From contig JAYGXS010000002.1 of the NCBI GenBank assembly GCA_036362985.1, positions 12,000,717 to 12,064,716 on the forward strand: 64,000 nt of DNA. Direction: 5' to 3'. Source of the DNA: Ligula intestinalis (Eukaryota > Platyhelminthes > Cestoda > Diphyllobothriidea > Diphyllobothriidae). Position numbers and translations under genes: made by a program. Of this stretch, positions 18,271 through 28,631 are shown piece by piece. Below the pieces are notes generated by a model. It was not told where the DNA came from and searched no databases. It was given only the letters and a program-made list of their open reading frames with translations. Position 1 is the first letter of the stretch. Every line of letters starts with the position of its first letter.

Positions 18271-18970
18271 AATAGAAGTTCACCTACAGAAATTTATCCT
18301 AGTAAGAGGAGAGAGAGTTTTCTTTGGCAAACCCTCCCATACATAAAAATGTATCTGAGCTTGTCGAACGACAACTAAGAAAACACCAGATGCAAGTGGC
18401 ACACCAACCCGCAACCACCTTACGATCACAGCTTTTACACTCTGAGGACAGTGTTGCCTACCTTGAAAGAAAATGTTTGTCTACAACGTACCCTGTGCCA
18501 GTTGTGCTGCAGTTTATTGTGGCCAAACTGGGAACTGTGCCTCAACCCGCATATACCAATATCAATCAGTGATTAGAAGAGGAGACCATTTATCCCAGGT
18601 GGCCATGCACACGCGGGAAACTGGCCACAAATTCGCGTGGGAGAACACACAAATTATTGGCAGTTATCCAACCAGAAAAAGCTCTGAAGTCCTGAAAGCA
18701 ATGCACTCAGAAGAGGCATGTATCAACAGGCATTTCGATTTGGATGCCAAGTATAATTACCTCAAGACCAAGTTCAATGCACGTGACCAACCACAGTGGA
18801 GTGACAAAATGCTTATAACGTCTACTGGCGCAGACTGACAATCCTGCCAATCGGTGTGCATGTTAGATGAATAGTGACTTTTCGGGAACTTTACAAATTG
18901 TTTTTTGCACATGTTTTCATGTCCGAAGACGAGTGGGGGAACCTGTCTCGAAAATTTATGCATTAAAGTA
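18271..18970 (+). pseudogene. Penelope-like element 3' part: linker, GIY-YIG endonuclease and tail
   Basis: The frame at 18324-18570 carries the pre-endonuclease linker (QVAHQPATTLRSQLL). After a frameshift near 18465-18478, the frame at 18473-18838 carries the GIY-YIG module: VYNVPCASC, then VYCGQTG, TRIYQYQ, LSQVAMHTRETGHKFAWEN and the closing INRHFDLDAKY. The Cys pair before the YIG-like motif and the HTRETGHKF block are diagnostic of PLE endonucleases. The RT domain is missing (5' truncation). The 3' tail has GAAGACGAGTGGGGGAACC, TGTCTCGAAAATTTATGC, ATTAAAG. Different family from the PLE pieces at 28, 34.8, 35 and 59 kb. Confidence 0.8.
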
Positions 18971-20095
18971 TCAACCTTCCCAAAGGAGCTTTTCTCTTCG
19001 TAATAAACGTATTCTTTACAGCTGTTTGTGTCCCCCCAATCCATCGGAAATGAGTTGCCACCCGCCGGCATTGCAGCTGGGACGATGGGCCGAGGGTTTG
19101 AGGGTGGTCCTCAACCGTCTCTCTGCAATTTGTGAGGGAGTAACCCTTCCGGGGAACCAGACAGAGCTGTACGGCAATTATCCTGTGTATGCCAATTTAA
19201 TTATAGCCAAAATCTACAAATATGGTGACTTTAAACCCAGGAACAGGCCTACCTTGCTATTATAGCAGATGTGTAGTGACATGGACAAATCCCGCAAGAT
19301 ATAAAGGACGCAACAATTATTTGTTCGCACGGGAGCAAAAAATTAAGAAAAGTTGTTACAGTCGCAGATGCAACACCCTTCTTAGTAATACTGGTAACCT
19401 ATTCATCACAGTACGTTTCTATCGTTCGAATTTACATGCTGTAGAACAAGGCGAATAAAGCAGGAAACCCTCTGAGCTGCCTTTATGGAAATCACAGCAA
19501 CCTCTGTCACCGTGAATTTAAATGGTAACTGAAAATTAAATGTTTTAATCTGATGGGCAGAATGTGTCCCGATGATAAAAAAGACACGACAAAGACAGTG
19601 GGACACCGACTCACTCTCACCTGGCATTTATTTACTCAGGCCTACAGCCTCCTAGCGGACGAACGCGCGCGCAAAAGCCGAACTTGCTGCGCGTTAGGGG
19701 CCTCCGACCAACACTGAGTTTCTGTGCAGAATATGTAGGAGTCTAAGCCGTGAGTGCGCTCAGAAAACTACAGTTATCGTACCAAGTTCCGTACAGGAAG
19801 AGAAGTGGTAAGACCAGTAGGAGTTGTTTATTATATACAGGAACACAGTGGTGATCTGAAGCCCCGACGCGCGGCAGGCCCGGGCCTTGCACGCGCCTCT
19901 GTATGGCAGCGTGTTGTGGGCGTGAATGCGTAAACGTCATGCAGGAGTGAGGTACTGGCCGATTGAGTAACTGCTTGGCTAATGACAGTCTACGGCACCT
20001 GTGCTTGGCTGTCCCAGAAGCGATAAGGAAGCGCGGTCACGTGACGGTTTGCGGCTTGGCGCTACAGTCCTCCTAAGCACCGACCAAAGTGAGGG
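18971..20095. other. Anonymous DNA
   Basis: No repeat or family recognised. A 132-codon frame at 18867-19265 overlaps the PLE tail and is not protein-like. Confidence 0.5.
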
Positions 20096-20450
20096 TGTAG
20101 TGGCCTCTTGCAGCCACTTGGAACCCAAAGCCGCTTGAGTCCATCTCAAGGTCGCGCGCCCACGCTAGTCCAGACACCAGCCGCGCCATTGGCCACCAGA
20201 ACAAAGCATGTACCGAAACTGCGGCGATGCCTGATGCCCTCTTTACTCCGTAATTGACGCCCTGGCAGCCGGACGGTGGTCCTTCGAGAGTCGAAACCCT
20301 TTTCCATCTATTTTTCGATCCTTCCGCAGAATACTGTATTCCTAACGATCAGGCTTTTTCACCGTCTTCTTCCCTTATCTAAAGGAACCACGGGCCTGGA
20401 AGATCGTATCTGTTGGAGTTTAACCTGTCTAGCTTAACATCTGTCGGTGC
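20096..20450 (+). mobile_element. 5' LTR of the TRIM-like element
   Basis: TGTAGTGGCCTCTTGCAGCC to CTTAACATCTGTCGGTGC. It is shorter than the 3' LTR by some 35 bp, and clear differences between the two show that the insertion is not young. Confidence 0.85.
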
Positions 20451-20460
20451 TGGTGACCCC
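20451..20460 (+). promoter_or_regulatory. Primer binding site
   Basis: TGGTGACCCC directly follows the 5' LTR and matches the first ten bases of the tRNA-Trp complement; the next bases (AATCGTG) diverge. Confidence 0.7.
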
Positions 20461-21129
20461 AATCGTGAGAGGAACTCTCAACTCAATTTTTGATGTGGCC
20501 GAGCTCAATCATCGTCAGATGATTCAACTGGAACTTTCCTGTGTCACCTCATTTGGCCACGAAATGGAAAATTTCACTACCGACACCCTGTCGTGAAGCA
20601 AGAGGGAGATGCTTAAACACTCACAGCTCACCAACCCTAGGCTCTGGCTCCTTCTCCATCCCTCGGGGCTGTTTCCCGTTATGAGTGCCAGCACCCAGAC
20701 CACTTTTCCAAACCCTGAGCCTACTTCTACTGCCGACGGTATCCCTTACCCCTGTCAGCAAACACGAACAGGGCATACTGATTTGCCATCGAGGTTGAAC
20801 GCAGCCAACCTGGCTTCTTCACGCGTAGTCGAGATTGCCAATTCCCTACCGACATGCCGATGTACGCGTAGTCCAGAACTTTCCTCCTACTGCAGACCCA
20901 ATGGCATACGCAGACGGAGATGACCTTTCCTCCTCCCAGTGGCATTGACTCGATTCACGCATGCCAGCCAAAAAACTCATGCAAGTCACAACTGTCCCTT
21001 CAACCTGGCTCCCGCAAGCCAGCCACACGAAAACCAGCTGTTCGAACCCTGTCGTCGGTACGCAACTTCTTCCTTATCTTTCACTAATCTTCCTCCGTTC
21101 AATCTCTTTCATCAATGAACTACGGCCAT

Positions 21130-21142
21130 GGAGGGGAGCACT
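21130..21142 (+). promoter_or_regulatory. Polypurine tract
   Basis: GGAGGGGAGCAC lies immediately before the TGTAGTGG start of the 3' LTR, the expected position for plus-strand priming. Confidence 0.75.
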
Positions 21143-21533
21143 TGTAGTGGTCTCTTCCAGCCACTTGGAACCCAAGATCAACCGCTGACGCATGGCGCCT
21201 TAAGCCCGCAAAGCCGCGTGAGCCCATCTCATGGTCACGCACACACGCTAGTCTATACATCAGCCGCGCCATTGGCCACCGTAACAAAGCATGCACCGAC
21301 GCCGCAGCGATGCCTAATGCCCTCGTTATTCCGGAATTGACGCCCGAGAATCCGGACTGCAGTCATCCGAGAGTCAAAACCCTTTCCATCTATTCTCCTA
21401 TCCTTCCGCAGAATACACTATTTCTAACAATCAGGCTTTCTCCCCGTCTTCTCCCCTTACCTAAAAGGAACCACGGGCCTGGAAGATCGTATCTGTTAGG
21501 GTTTAACCTTCTTAGCATTAACCACTGTCGATA
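21143..21533 (+). mobile_element. 3' LTR of the TRIM-like element
   Basis: TGTAGTGGTCTCTTCCAGCC to CACTGTCGATA. It carries the block TCCTTCCGCAGAATACAC, CAATCAGGCTTTCTCC and AGGAACCACGGGCCTGGAAG, shared with the 5' LTR. Confidence 0.85.
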
Positions 21534-21688
21534 AGGGGTCGAGACGCCCAGCTCATTCTATCTAGGCGTTTTAAAATACAATACTCTGACCCGGGAGTTT
21601 TTTTTCAGCAGGAGTTCTCAGCTGCAGAACGGAACAAACGTCATCAACTTGTTTCCGAAAAGAGGGAGCGGGTCAGCAAGGGCGAACA

Positions 21689-21940
21689 AAACTTGGTTAT
21701 TTACAACAACCAAGTGATCCAACGTCCATTGTTCTCACCTTGGATAGGTCCGTTCCGGATAACCACACAGTCGGCTCAGTAGGGGGAGGATTGAGCCCAA
21801 TCGAAAAACATACAGAGGCAGAACGAAGGGGAAAAACATTTGGTTATTTACAACAACCAAGTGATTCAGTGTCCACTGTTCTCCCCCGGGAAAGATCCTC
21901 CCTGGATGACCGCACAGTCGACCCGGTAAGGGGCGGGGAG
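21689..21940 (+). repeat. ~143-bp tandem duplication at the ORF1/ORF2 junction of the LINE
   Basis: TTGGTTATTTACAACAACCA occurs at about 21692 and about 21840. Each is followed by AGTGAT, a CCATTGTTCTC or CCACTGTTCTC block, and a GGATAACCACACAGTCGGCT or GGATGACCGCACAGTCGACC block. The first repeat reads in the ORF1-like frame (QNLVIYNNQVIQ), the second in the frame leading into the endonuclease. Confidence 0.8.
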
Positions 21941-22906
21941 AGCCTGACTGTAACCACTTCTCGAGCAAACAGAAAGTTAACTTTCATGTACACAAATGCA
22001 CAGAGTATGCTTTCAAAGCTAGACGAGCTGAAGATTCATGCCTTTGAATTATCACCAGATATAGTTCCAATAACGGAAACTTGGCTGTCTGAACAGGTAG
22101 CCGACGGCGATCAACTGTTCAGAAAAGACAGAGAAGGCCGTCGAGGCAGTGGCAAAGCAACATACGTGAAAAATGGACTCACAGTTTTTGACAAAACGGA
22201 TAAACTGGCGTGTGCTTTCGAGGCCATCTGGCTGTCCATTAAAGTACCAGGTGCACCCAACCTCGATGTCCTGACACTCTACCGACCACCGAGAAGAGAG
22301 CCCGTAGTGGATGCCTCCTTGCTAGAGGAGCTGGAAAAGATTACTGCACGATCGGACATCCTGATTGTGGGGGACTTTAACGCACCTCACATCGACTGGG
22401 GTGCGGCCTGCGCACATTGCTCCGATATAACCTTCGACAGCTGCCTTCTGAGCATGACTCTAAAGTTATTTCTCACGCAACACGTCACTTTTCCGACAAG
22501 GATGCGCGATGGCCAACAGTCCAACTGTCTGGACCTCGTTCTCACGAAATCGCAGGACAGCATCGACGAAGTCTCATGTCTCCCACCGCTAGGTAAAAGT
22601 GATCATGTTGTAATGCTATGGGAGTACTCGTTATTCTCAATACCGGAGAGACCCTCAACAGCCAGAAGAAATATTTTGCGAGGCGATTTCGATAGAATGA
22701 AGACCGAACTCACGTGCGCCGAGTGGGAACCTCTATTTTCTGGAAACATAACTGCGGACTGGGAAGTGTTCCGGAACACACTGCACAGACTCATCGACAA
22801 CCACTGTCCAATTTTGCGAAAAAAGGTGACCAATAGACCGCGATGGCTTACGCAGGCCTTAAAAATAGAAGTGAACAAAAAGCGGAAGCTGTGGAAAAAA
22901 AGCTAG
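21740..22906 (+). CDS. LINE endonuclease domain (APE type)
   Basis: A 388-codon open frame. Landmarks of the APE/exonuclease III fold: YTNAQS near residue 85, ITETWLS with the catalytic Glu near 113, GDFNAPHIDW near 211, and the closing SDH near 287. NxQS, TETWL, GDFN and SDH all look intact, so the endonuclease itself may still be functional on paper, but the frame is cut off from the RT by a frameshift in an A run, giving a KKS ending. The true start is uncertain because ORF2 of such elements starts upstream and the ATG at 21740 lies inside the tandem duplication. Confidence 0.8.
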   Translation: MDRSVPDNHTVGSVGGGLSPIEKHTEAERRGKTFGYLQQPSDSVSTVLPRERSSLDDRTVDPVRGGESLTVTTSRANRKLTFMYTNAQSMLSKLDELKIHAFELSPDIVPITETWLSEQVADGDQLFRKDREGRRGSGKATYVKNGLTVFDKTDKLACAFEAIWLSIKVPGAPNLDVLTLYRPPRREPVVDASLLEELEKITARSDILIVGDFNAPHIDWGAACAHCSDITFDSCLLSMTLKLFLTQHVTFPTRMRDGQQSNCLDLVLTKSQDSIDEVSCLPPLGKSDHVVMLWEYSLFSIPERPSTARRNILRGDFDRMKTELTCAEWEPLFSGNITADWEVFRNTLHRLIDNHCPILRKKVTNRPRWLTQALKIEVNKKRKLWKKS

Positions 22907-24756
22907 CAGACAGGACTCATGCATCTGTTAGTGCCTACAAAACTCTGAGAAACCGGGTCAAGGGTCTTATTCTCAAAACAAGACGGGCTTTCGAAGCAGA
23001 CTTGCTAAACCGGGCCACAGTGAACCCCAAACTGTTTTACAGTTTCCTCAGGCAGAGTACCAAAAACAAGGATCGATACTCCTGCTGAGGACAGCTGAGG
23101 GAAGAGACTTGATAGATGATGAAGCAAAGGCTGATCATCTTTCGAAAATTTTCCGGTCAGTCTTCACAGAGGAAACGGCATACGATCACCCCACCGACGA
23201 CACCGAAGCGGATACAATAGTTGAGACTGTCCAATTCCCCGAGGCTGTTGTTCTTAAGGAATTCTTAAGGTTAAAAGAATCTAAGTCACCAGGTCCCGAC
23301 GACGTACCAGCCAAGATTTTGAAGGAGCTCGCCAAACCACTCTCTATGCTCTTCCAAACCTCCTTCGAGACCGGATGCCTACCAGTAGATTGGAAATCCG
23401 CGAGGATTACGCCACTATACAAGGGGGGAGCCGGGTCTCAGCGAATAACTACCGACCGGTCAGCCTAACTGCAATCTGTTGCAAAATCATGGAAAAATTT
23501 ATCAAGCAACAACTTATGCAGTTCCTGGAACAAAACTATCTGCTATCGGATGCTCAGCATGGCTTTCATAGAGCTAGGTCCTGCGTAACAAACTTGCTCT
23601 TCTGTTTAGAACGGTGGACTGAGGCAGTCGATAGTGGAAACTCAGTGCATGTTGTCTATATTGACTTCAAAAAGGCTTTCGATAGCGTGCCGCACCACCG
23701 TCTCCTTTATAAACTTAGCCGCATAGGAGTAAGGGGTAGGCTCCTTGCGCGGATAAAAAGCTTCCTAATCGGTCGCTCGCAAACTGTCCACATCAGTGAC
23801 AAACAGTCAGCCAAGGTTGAGGTTGAGAGTGGTGTTCCCCAAGGCTCCGTTCTCGACCCTATCTTGTTTGTTATCTACATAAACGACTGAGTCCGCGAAC
23901 TGGATTGCGGTATCACCATGTTTGCCGATGATATAAAACTTTTGAGCGCAATTCGAACTGCGGCTGACGAAGTGCACTTACAGGAAAATTTAAATAGACT
24001 TCAAAAATGGTCGGCGGACTGGCTCTTACCGTTCAATGAGAGTAAGTCCACCACCATTCGAGTCGGCAAATCCGGTTCTTCAAGCAGCACGGCCTACTGA
24101 CTGAATTACATACCATTGAAGGAAGTGAACACCCAGAAAGACTTGAGAGTCTGGATCATGCCCTCGCTTAAACCCTCCCTGCATTGCACAAAGGTAGCCA
24201 AGTCCGGGATGTCGATCCTATACCTCGTCAGACTAGCTTTTTCTACATTCAATGAAGAGTGCTTAACAAAATTCTTCGGAACCTTCATACGACCGCACCT
24301 AGAATCCGCTATCCAAGCTTGGAGACCCTGGGCCACGAAAGACATCAACATCCTGGATAAGGGACAACGGCGCGCAACCAAACTTGTTATGGGGCAGGGC
24401 TCGCAGCCTTATGAAACACGGCCGTCGAATCTTATCCTTTTCCCATTGCGCTACAGACAGCTTCGGGGGGGGACCTGTTACTAGCATTCCGCGCATTACG
24501 TCTTCAAGATTGCTGTCTTATATCAGGGGATTTTTTCGAATTAGCAACGACGACAAATCTGAGGGGTCATCCTCTCAAATTAAAGGTAATAGGGGCCAGG
24601 CTGGACGCTCGGAAACACTTCTTCTCAAAAAGAGTGGTCGGAGCGTGGAATGCGCTTCCTCGGTACGTCGTTACGTCGGAATCGCTAGAGGGTTTTAAGC
24701 GAAAACTGGATCGATCTAGCAGTGCACGATGGATTGAAACTTACAATTTACTATAA
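22907..24756 (+). pseudogene. LINE reverse transcriptase domain, several frame breaks
   Basis: RT blocks in order: SKSPGPDDVPAKILKEL (about 23281), WKSARITPLYKGG (23393), NNYRPVSLTAICCKIMEKF after a frameshift, GFHRARSC, then motif A YIDFKKAFDSVPHHRLL (23658), GVPQGSVLDPILF (23831) and motif C FADDIKLL (23921). Asp residues of motifs A and C are present. Thumb and C-terminal blocks follow, including LTKFFGTFIRPHLESAIQAW and, after another shift, KRVVGAWNALP near 24635. Stops at 23888-23890 (where Trp would be expected) and 24098-24100 plus shifts rule out a full product. The sequence style fits CR1-like elements; Jockey-like is the alternative. Confidence 0.85.
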
Positions 24757-24840
24757 TAATGCTACTTTCATTTTTCAGTAGTATTAGTTTTTATATCCAT
24801 TCACGTTTGCTATTTATAACGCCCTTCCACGCATAGCCAC

Positions 24841-26140
24841 ATGCGAAGGTCTCCGCAGTCTACCCTACTTGGCTATCTTCGTACCGTGATTACCCCACTA
24901 GCGATCTTATCAGCCAGACCTGACGGCCTAAACATTCACCCTTGGTTCGACCCAAAGCGGACTGTCGACGATCTGGACGGATGCCTCTGTTTTTCCAGTT
25001 CCGTTGGCGGACTCTGCAATCAGCAAGGAAGAATCAGGACGCGGCTTCCACACGGTGATGATGCTGGGAACCTTTGCCATGCCCCCCGGTTGGAACCCCC
25101 TTTTTTCTCCTAAATCTCACGCATTACCCCCACAAGAGCGACCGTTTTTCTCCTAAAAATCCCTGAGGAGTTTTTTCACTGTCTGCTCCTATTTTCATCC
25201 TATGACGCAGGACAACTGGCCTCGCCAACAGTCTAAGAAACAAATTTTCTGCTACCACCGCACATATGTAAAAATAGGGCACTCAAAGGAATTTTTCCTA
25301 CATATCCCTCAATATACTGATACATTGTGATGAAACATGAACTGCATGAGTAAGTCCAGCGCACATGATGATTTGAGAGCGTTTCGGTGGCGACAGACGT
25401 TGCTCGAAACTGGGTCAAGACCGATGCTGTGACTTGTACAGAGATACAGTTTGGGGCACCACTCAGAGGGTTTATTGGAGTGACCTCCTCAACGTGTGCC
25501 GGTGAATTGGCCCGTTGTTGTGAGAGGAAAGGGTGTGTGCGAGAGAGTGCATGCCAGTAAATGTTGAGACCGACGAATCCGTTTATTAAAAGTTTAATTT
25601 TGGAGTTTCATCGAGTTAGGCACAGAAGGGGGTTGCATATCTGGGAAAAATCACGAATAAGGGTGCCGGTGATGTTTAACACAAGGGCATGACGATTGTA
25701 GTTCTCTGAGTACAAATGCTGCTTACTGATCCTACTGCTATTGATCGGAAAACACAGAGAAAACGCCAGGAGACCCACTGGTGAGCCGAACCTTTTACCG
25801 ATTTACTTTACGGCGACAGAAGATATTCGAGACCCGCGTCTTGGCTCGTACCTAAGAGCCCTGCTACCAATATGCTCTGTCATGTAAGTTATTTACAAAG
25901 GAGAAAAACGAAACCCTTCCAAGCCTACCAAGGGGCTATCAAAGGTGAAGTGGAATGGACTGATTTCAGTCTGTCAGTCAGTCAGATCGTAGGGCGACTG
26001 GAGTGCTGAGCTTCTGCGCTGATGCTGGAGCAAATCCAATTGTTTTGGATATTCGCTTGCAGATCCATCGCAACACAACTGGGAGAAGGAGTTCCGGGAG
26101 GTCAGAACAGCGAATGTTATTTGCATCACTCCTGTCCATA
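24841..26140. other. Mostly anonymous DNA
   Basis: 25240-25330 shares GCTACCACCGCACATATGTA, AAATAGGGCACTCAAAGG and CCTACATATCCCTCAATA with 55655-55740, so a short interspersed repeat lies here. Near 25970 there is a (CAGT)n-like tract. Otherwise nothing recognised. Confidence 0.5.
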
Positions 26141-26144
26141 CTGT

Positions 26145-26613
26145 TGTAGCGGGTCTACACCCCACTTCCTTCAAACGTTTGACGCCACGGACGTGATCTG
26201 ACAGGGGCAGTCTCAGTCGCCCAGTCGCGCTCGACCCGCTCGGCCCCTGTCTGCGTGCGAGGCACAACCTTTGCTCCTGGGCAGCTGGGGCGCGCACACG
26301 CACTCTATAAAGGTCTGTCCAATCAGCGTCCCGAAGCGCTCGTGGTCAATCAGCTTCCTAAAGCCCTCTGCGGTCCTCGGTCAATTCCTGCACTGATGGA
26401 CACTTGGGAATCCGCTCTAAGCGGGACGCGCGCTCACGCGCCCTCACGGCTGAGCGCCATGCCAGACCGAGTGGCAACTTCCTCCTAACTCTTCTGTATA
26501 CAATAGATTGTTCCTAACACTCTGGCTTTCCCAAGACTTCTCCCATGTCCCACGGAACCGGGCTTTGCAGATCGTAGCTGTTAGGGTTAACCATCTTAGC
26601 CTTAACTCCTATA
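26145..26613 (+). mobile_element. LTR-A solo LTR with CTGT target duplication
   Basis: 469 bp from TGTAGCGGGTCTACACC to CCTTAACTCCTATA, flanked by CTGT at 26141-26144 and 26614-26617. Contains GTATACAATAGATTG, CTGGCTTTCCCAAGACTTC and CACGGAACCGGGC. A CTCTATAAAGG TATA-like box lies near 26302. This is one of the clearest full-length copies. Confidence 0.9.
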
Positions 26614-26856
26614 CTGTTGCCAGACAACTCAGATATCGCAAGGCACTTACACTATATCTTTCCCTTAGCAAACACGCAACCATACTCGGACCGTGCATAT
26701 GCTTGGTAATTTCCGCGCCTATTAAAGTCGAAAGTTGTGCCTTTTATTTACTTTACGCGTTACGTAAATACGTATAATATATTGCCAAATTATTTTGCGA
26801 TTGGGCGCGGGAATCCGGACTCCGTTTTACAGGTGGTCTTACCTTAAATTTCAGGT

Positions 26857-26910
26857 GGGGGGGGGGGGGGGGGGGGTTAGAGTTAGGGTTAGAATTAGGG
26901 TTCACTTTAT
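26857..26910 (+). repeat. 20-G run followed by TTAGGG-like repeats
   Basis: G20 at 26857-26876, then TTAGAGTTAGGGTTAGAATT AGGG. The following CACTTTATGAAGTTTGACG resembles the R6 family, where TTAGGG-like steps also occur. Confidence 0.85.
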
Positions 26911-27049
26911 GAAGTTTGACGTTTGGGTACGGATAGATGTGGATATGTGGCAGCCTGAATTCTGTAGTGCTGCACCGATATATCTCGTTCTCACTCTCCA
27001 AGCCTTTACCTACCGCGCGCCCAGCGCTGGTCTTAGCTTTACGCGCTCT

Positions 27050-27343
27050 TGTACTTTCACGCACCGCCGCTGTCAACGCGCGTACGCCCGAAGCTAATCG
27101 ATGCCTCGCGAGCTCTGACTGCTGCCAACAACTGCACCCTTTACTGATTGGTTGAGGACTGGACAGGTTAGACTAAGCTCGCGCGCGTAGACACAGACTA
27201 TCTCTTTTACACCGACTCGACTGGCTTCTGTACGCAGTGCTTGCGGCAGCTATTATAAAGCTACTTTAGCTCAGTAAATCTCTCCCAGTTCATTTAGTCC
27301 TCCCTGACTTGTGATTTGGGGGATCCTTCTGTTGTCGATACAG
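27050..27343 (+). mobile_element. LTR-B copy
   Basis: Aligns with 48782-49062 along its length: TTGTACTTTCACGCACC, AACGCGCGTACGCCCGAAG, CTCGCGAGCTCTGACTG, CACCGACTCGACTGGCTTCT, GCAGCTATTATAAAGC, TCCCTGACTTGTGATTTGGG, ATCCTTCTGTTGTCGAT. Starts TG, has TATAAAG, and lacks a body after it; probably a solo LTR of a different element. No target duplication seen. Confidence 0.65.
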
Positions 27344-27840
27344 CAACGAGCTTGCGATAGATACATGAAAATAGGCCCCCCGGAACTTAGCATGGGGCCA
27401 TTTGCAATACTAGGAGGTCAGTACTCCCCCATCTCGCTCATTTTTTTAACGAATATGTGTGCGGTTTAGGCGGAAATCAGCCGGTTTTATTTACAACAAT
27501 TTCTTATACTAACAATTATTATTAATACTTTTCTACTCATGAACAATAATCTAAGTGAACTATCCTATAGACATTTATTTGGGCCAGACTTCAGCAGACT
27601 TAAAATCTCCGATACCAAACCCGGTTTCAAAACAAGGATACAGAAGAAGGGCTGTTTCTTCCGTGGTCGAAAAAAAACTATCAGGGAACTTCTACCACAA
27701 CAGGCAAAAAGATCTTATTTAATTTGACTGTACAGTAGAAAAAAGAAAAAGGAGGTGGAATGTGGGCCTGCCTCCGTCCAGCAGAGAAACTGGCGGAACG
27801 AAAGCGTGTTGTGTGAGGCTTTTTCTTTTAACACCTATTT
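27344..27840. other. Anonymous DNA with one small frame
   Basis: A 62-codon frame at 27539-27727 (starts MNNNLSELSYRHLFGPDF) is not recognised and has no context. Confidence 0.4.
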
Positions 27841-28280
27841 GTTTTAGGCCTTCGTCGTGGCCGAGCATTTTCCTGGTCAAGTAAGTTTTATGCTTAGACG
27901 CGGCTATAGATAGGGCCCAAACCACCACCACTATCACCACCACCAGCTGCTGCTGCAGCAAAAAAGGATATCCGCGAACTAACCACACACACAGAGGCAA
28001 CAATCTTCCACCAGTTGTCTTATTCTGAAAATTTTGACAACCACCTACAGAATTTATCGTTTTGGGCAACAGTTTTAGGGGGCTATCAATCACCACTGCC
28101 GTCAGCGCGGAGATGCCTGTGCAGGGCTCTGCATGCCGGCGCCCGATCGATAAATCTATTGACTGAGTTCTCATCCGAGGCCAAGGCTTCAATCGATTTG
28201 CGGCCTGTCTTTTTGCCGGCGTGCGCGGACCCCATTATCGCCACAAGGCAAAATTCCCGTCCTACCTGATTACACAAGAA
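27840..28280 (-). pseudogene. Penelope-like element C-terminus and tail
   Basis: Minus-strand frame 28277-28086: GREFCLVAIMGSAHAGKKTG, then SDENSVNRFIDRAPACRALH, ending in a stop. SDENSVNRFID is shared with the PLE at 59.1 kb and is the C-terminal end of the GIY-YIG region. The tail includes CGACGAAGGCCTAAAAC (near 27860), similar to PLE 3' ends. Short (ACC)n and (CTG)n tracts lie inside at about 27919-27955. The 5' part is lost. Confidence 0.65.
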
Positions 28281-28631
28281 ATCATATGTGCCACTGTTTT
28301 TTCATTTTCCCTCGATTTATGACCTTGAAAAAAAACTGCTGTCCCACTGACGTCAACATGAAGAAATCAGCTGATATCTCTTTCCCTACTGTCAACCGCG
28401 TCCCGCGTTTTTATCAGGTGAAACGTCTGCATCAGCTTAGCTGAAGATCCAGCAGTTTACAGGCTGTTACACAGCATATCTCGCTTCTCATTGGCGGATC
28501 TTTAACCCTAGAATCCTTTGGGAGAGTTTTTTTAAACGCAGGTGGGTCATACATTTATATTTGCTCAGTCGTTTGCGCGGGTGGTAAGGATTCCTTATAA
28601 ACGTCACCATAGTTTAAAGTAAGGTAAAGTA
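28281..28631. other. Anonymous DNA
   Basis: Nothing recognised. Confidence 0.5.

Larger units (their letters stand above)
20096..21533 (+). mobile_element. Non-autonomous LTR element (TRIM/LARD-like) of family LTR-A
   Basis: Complete LTR-to-LTR structure: 5' LTR, primer site, ~680 bp internal DNA, polypurine tract, 3' LTR, flanked by AGGG at 20092-20095 and 21534-21537. The internal part has no gag, protease, RT or integrase that I can recognise; its longest frame (20609-20923, 104 codons) matches nothing known to me. An autonomous relative must have supplied the enzymes. The Gypsy relic at 51.6-53.5 kb is a candidate type but uses a different LTR end. Confidence 0.85.
21540..24840 (+). mobile_element. 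CR1-type non-LTR retrotransposon (LINE), broken
   Basis: Order: ORF1 C-terminal remnant (from about 21570), APE endonuclease (21740-22906), linker (22843-23088), reverse transcriptase (23109-24484), C-terminal region to a stop at 24754-24756. It starts right after the TRIM-like element, which may have cut off the 5' end. Frameshifts lie near 22893-22903 (A run), 23070, 23440 and 24465-24472 (G run); TGA stops at 23888 and 24098 interrupt the RT reading. No poly-A or clear target duplication was found; the 3' boundary is approximate. Confidence 0.85.

Noticed and set aside
20609..20923. gag gene in the TRIM-like element
   Set aside because: The 104-codon frame lacks the Gag landmarks that are visible in the relic at 51.65 kb.
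26876..26910. Interstitial telomere array
   Set aside because: Only two or three imperfect TTAGGG units, embedded in sequence that resembles repeat R6.
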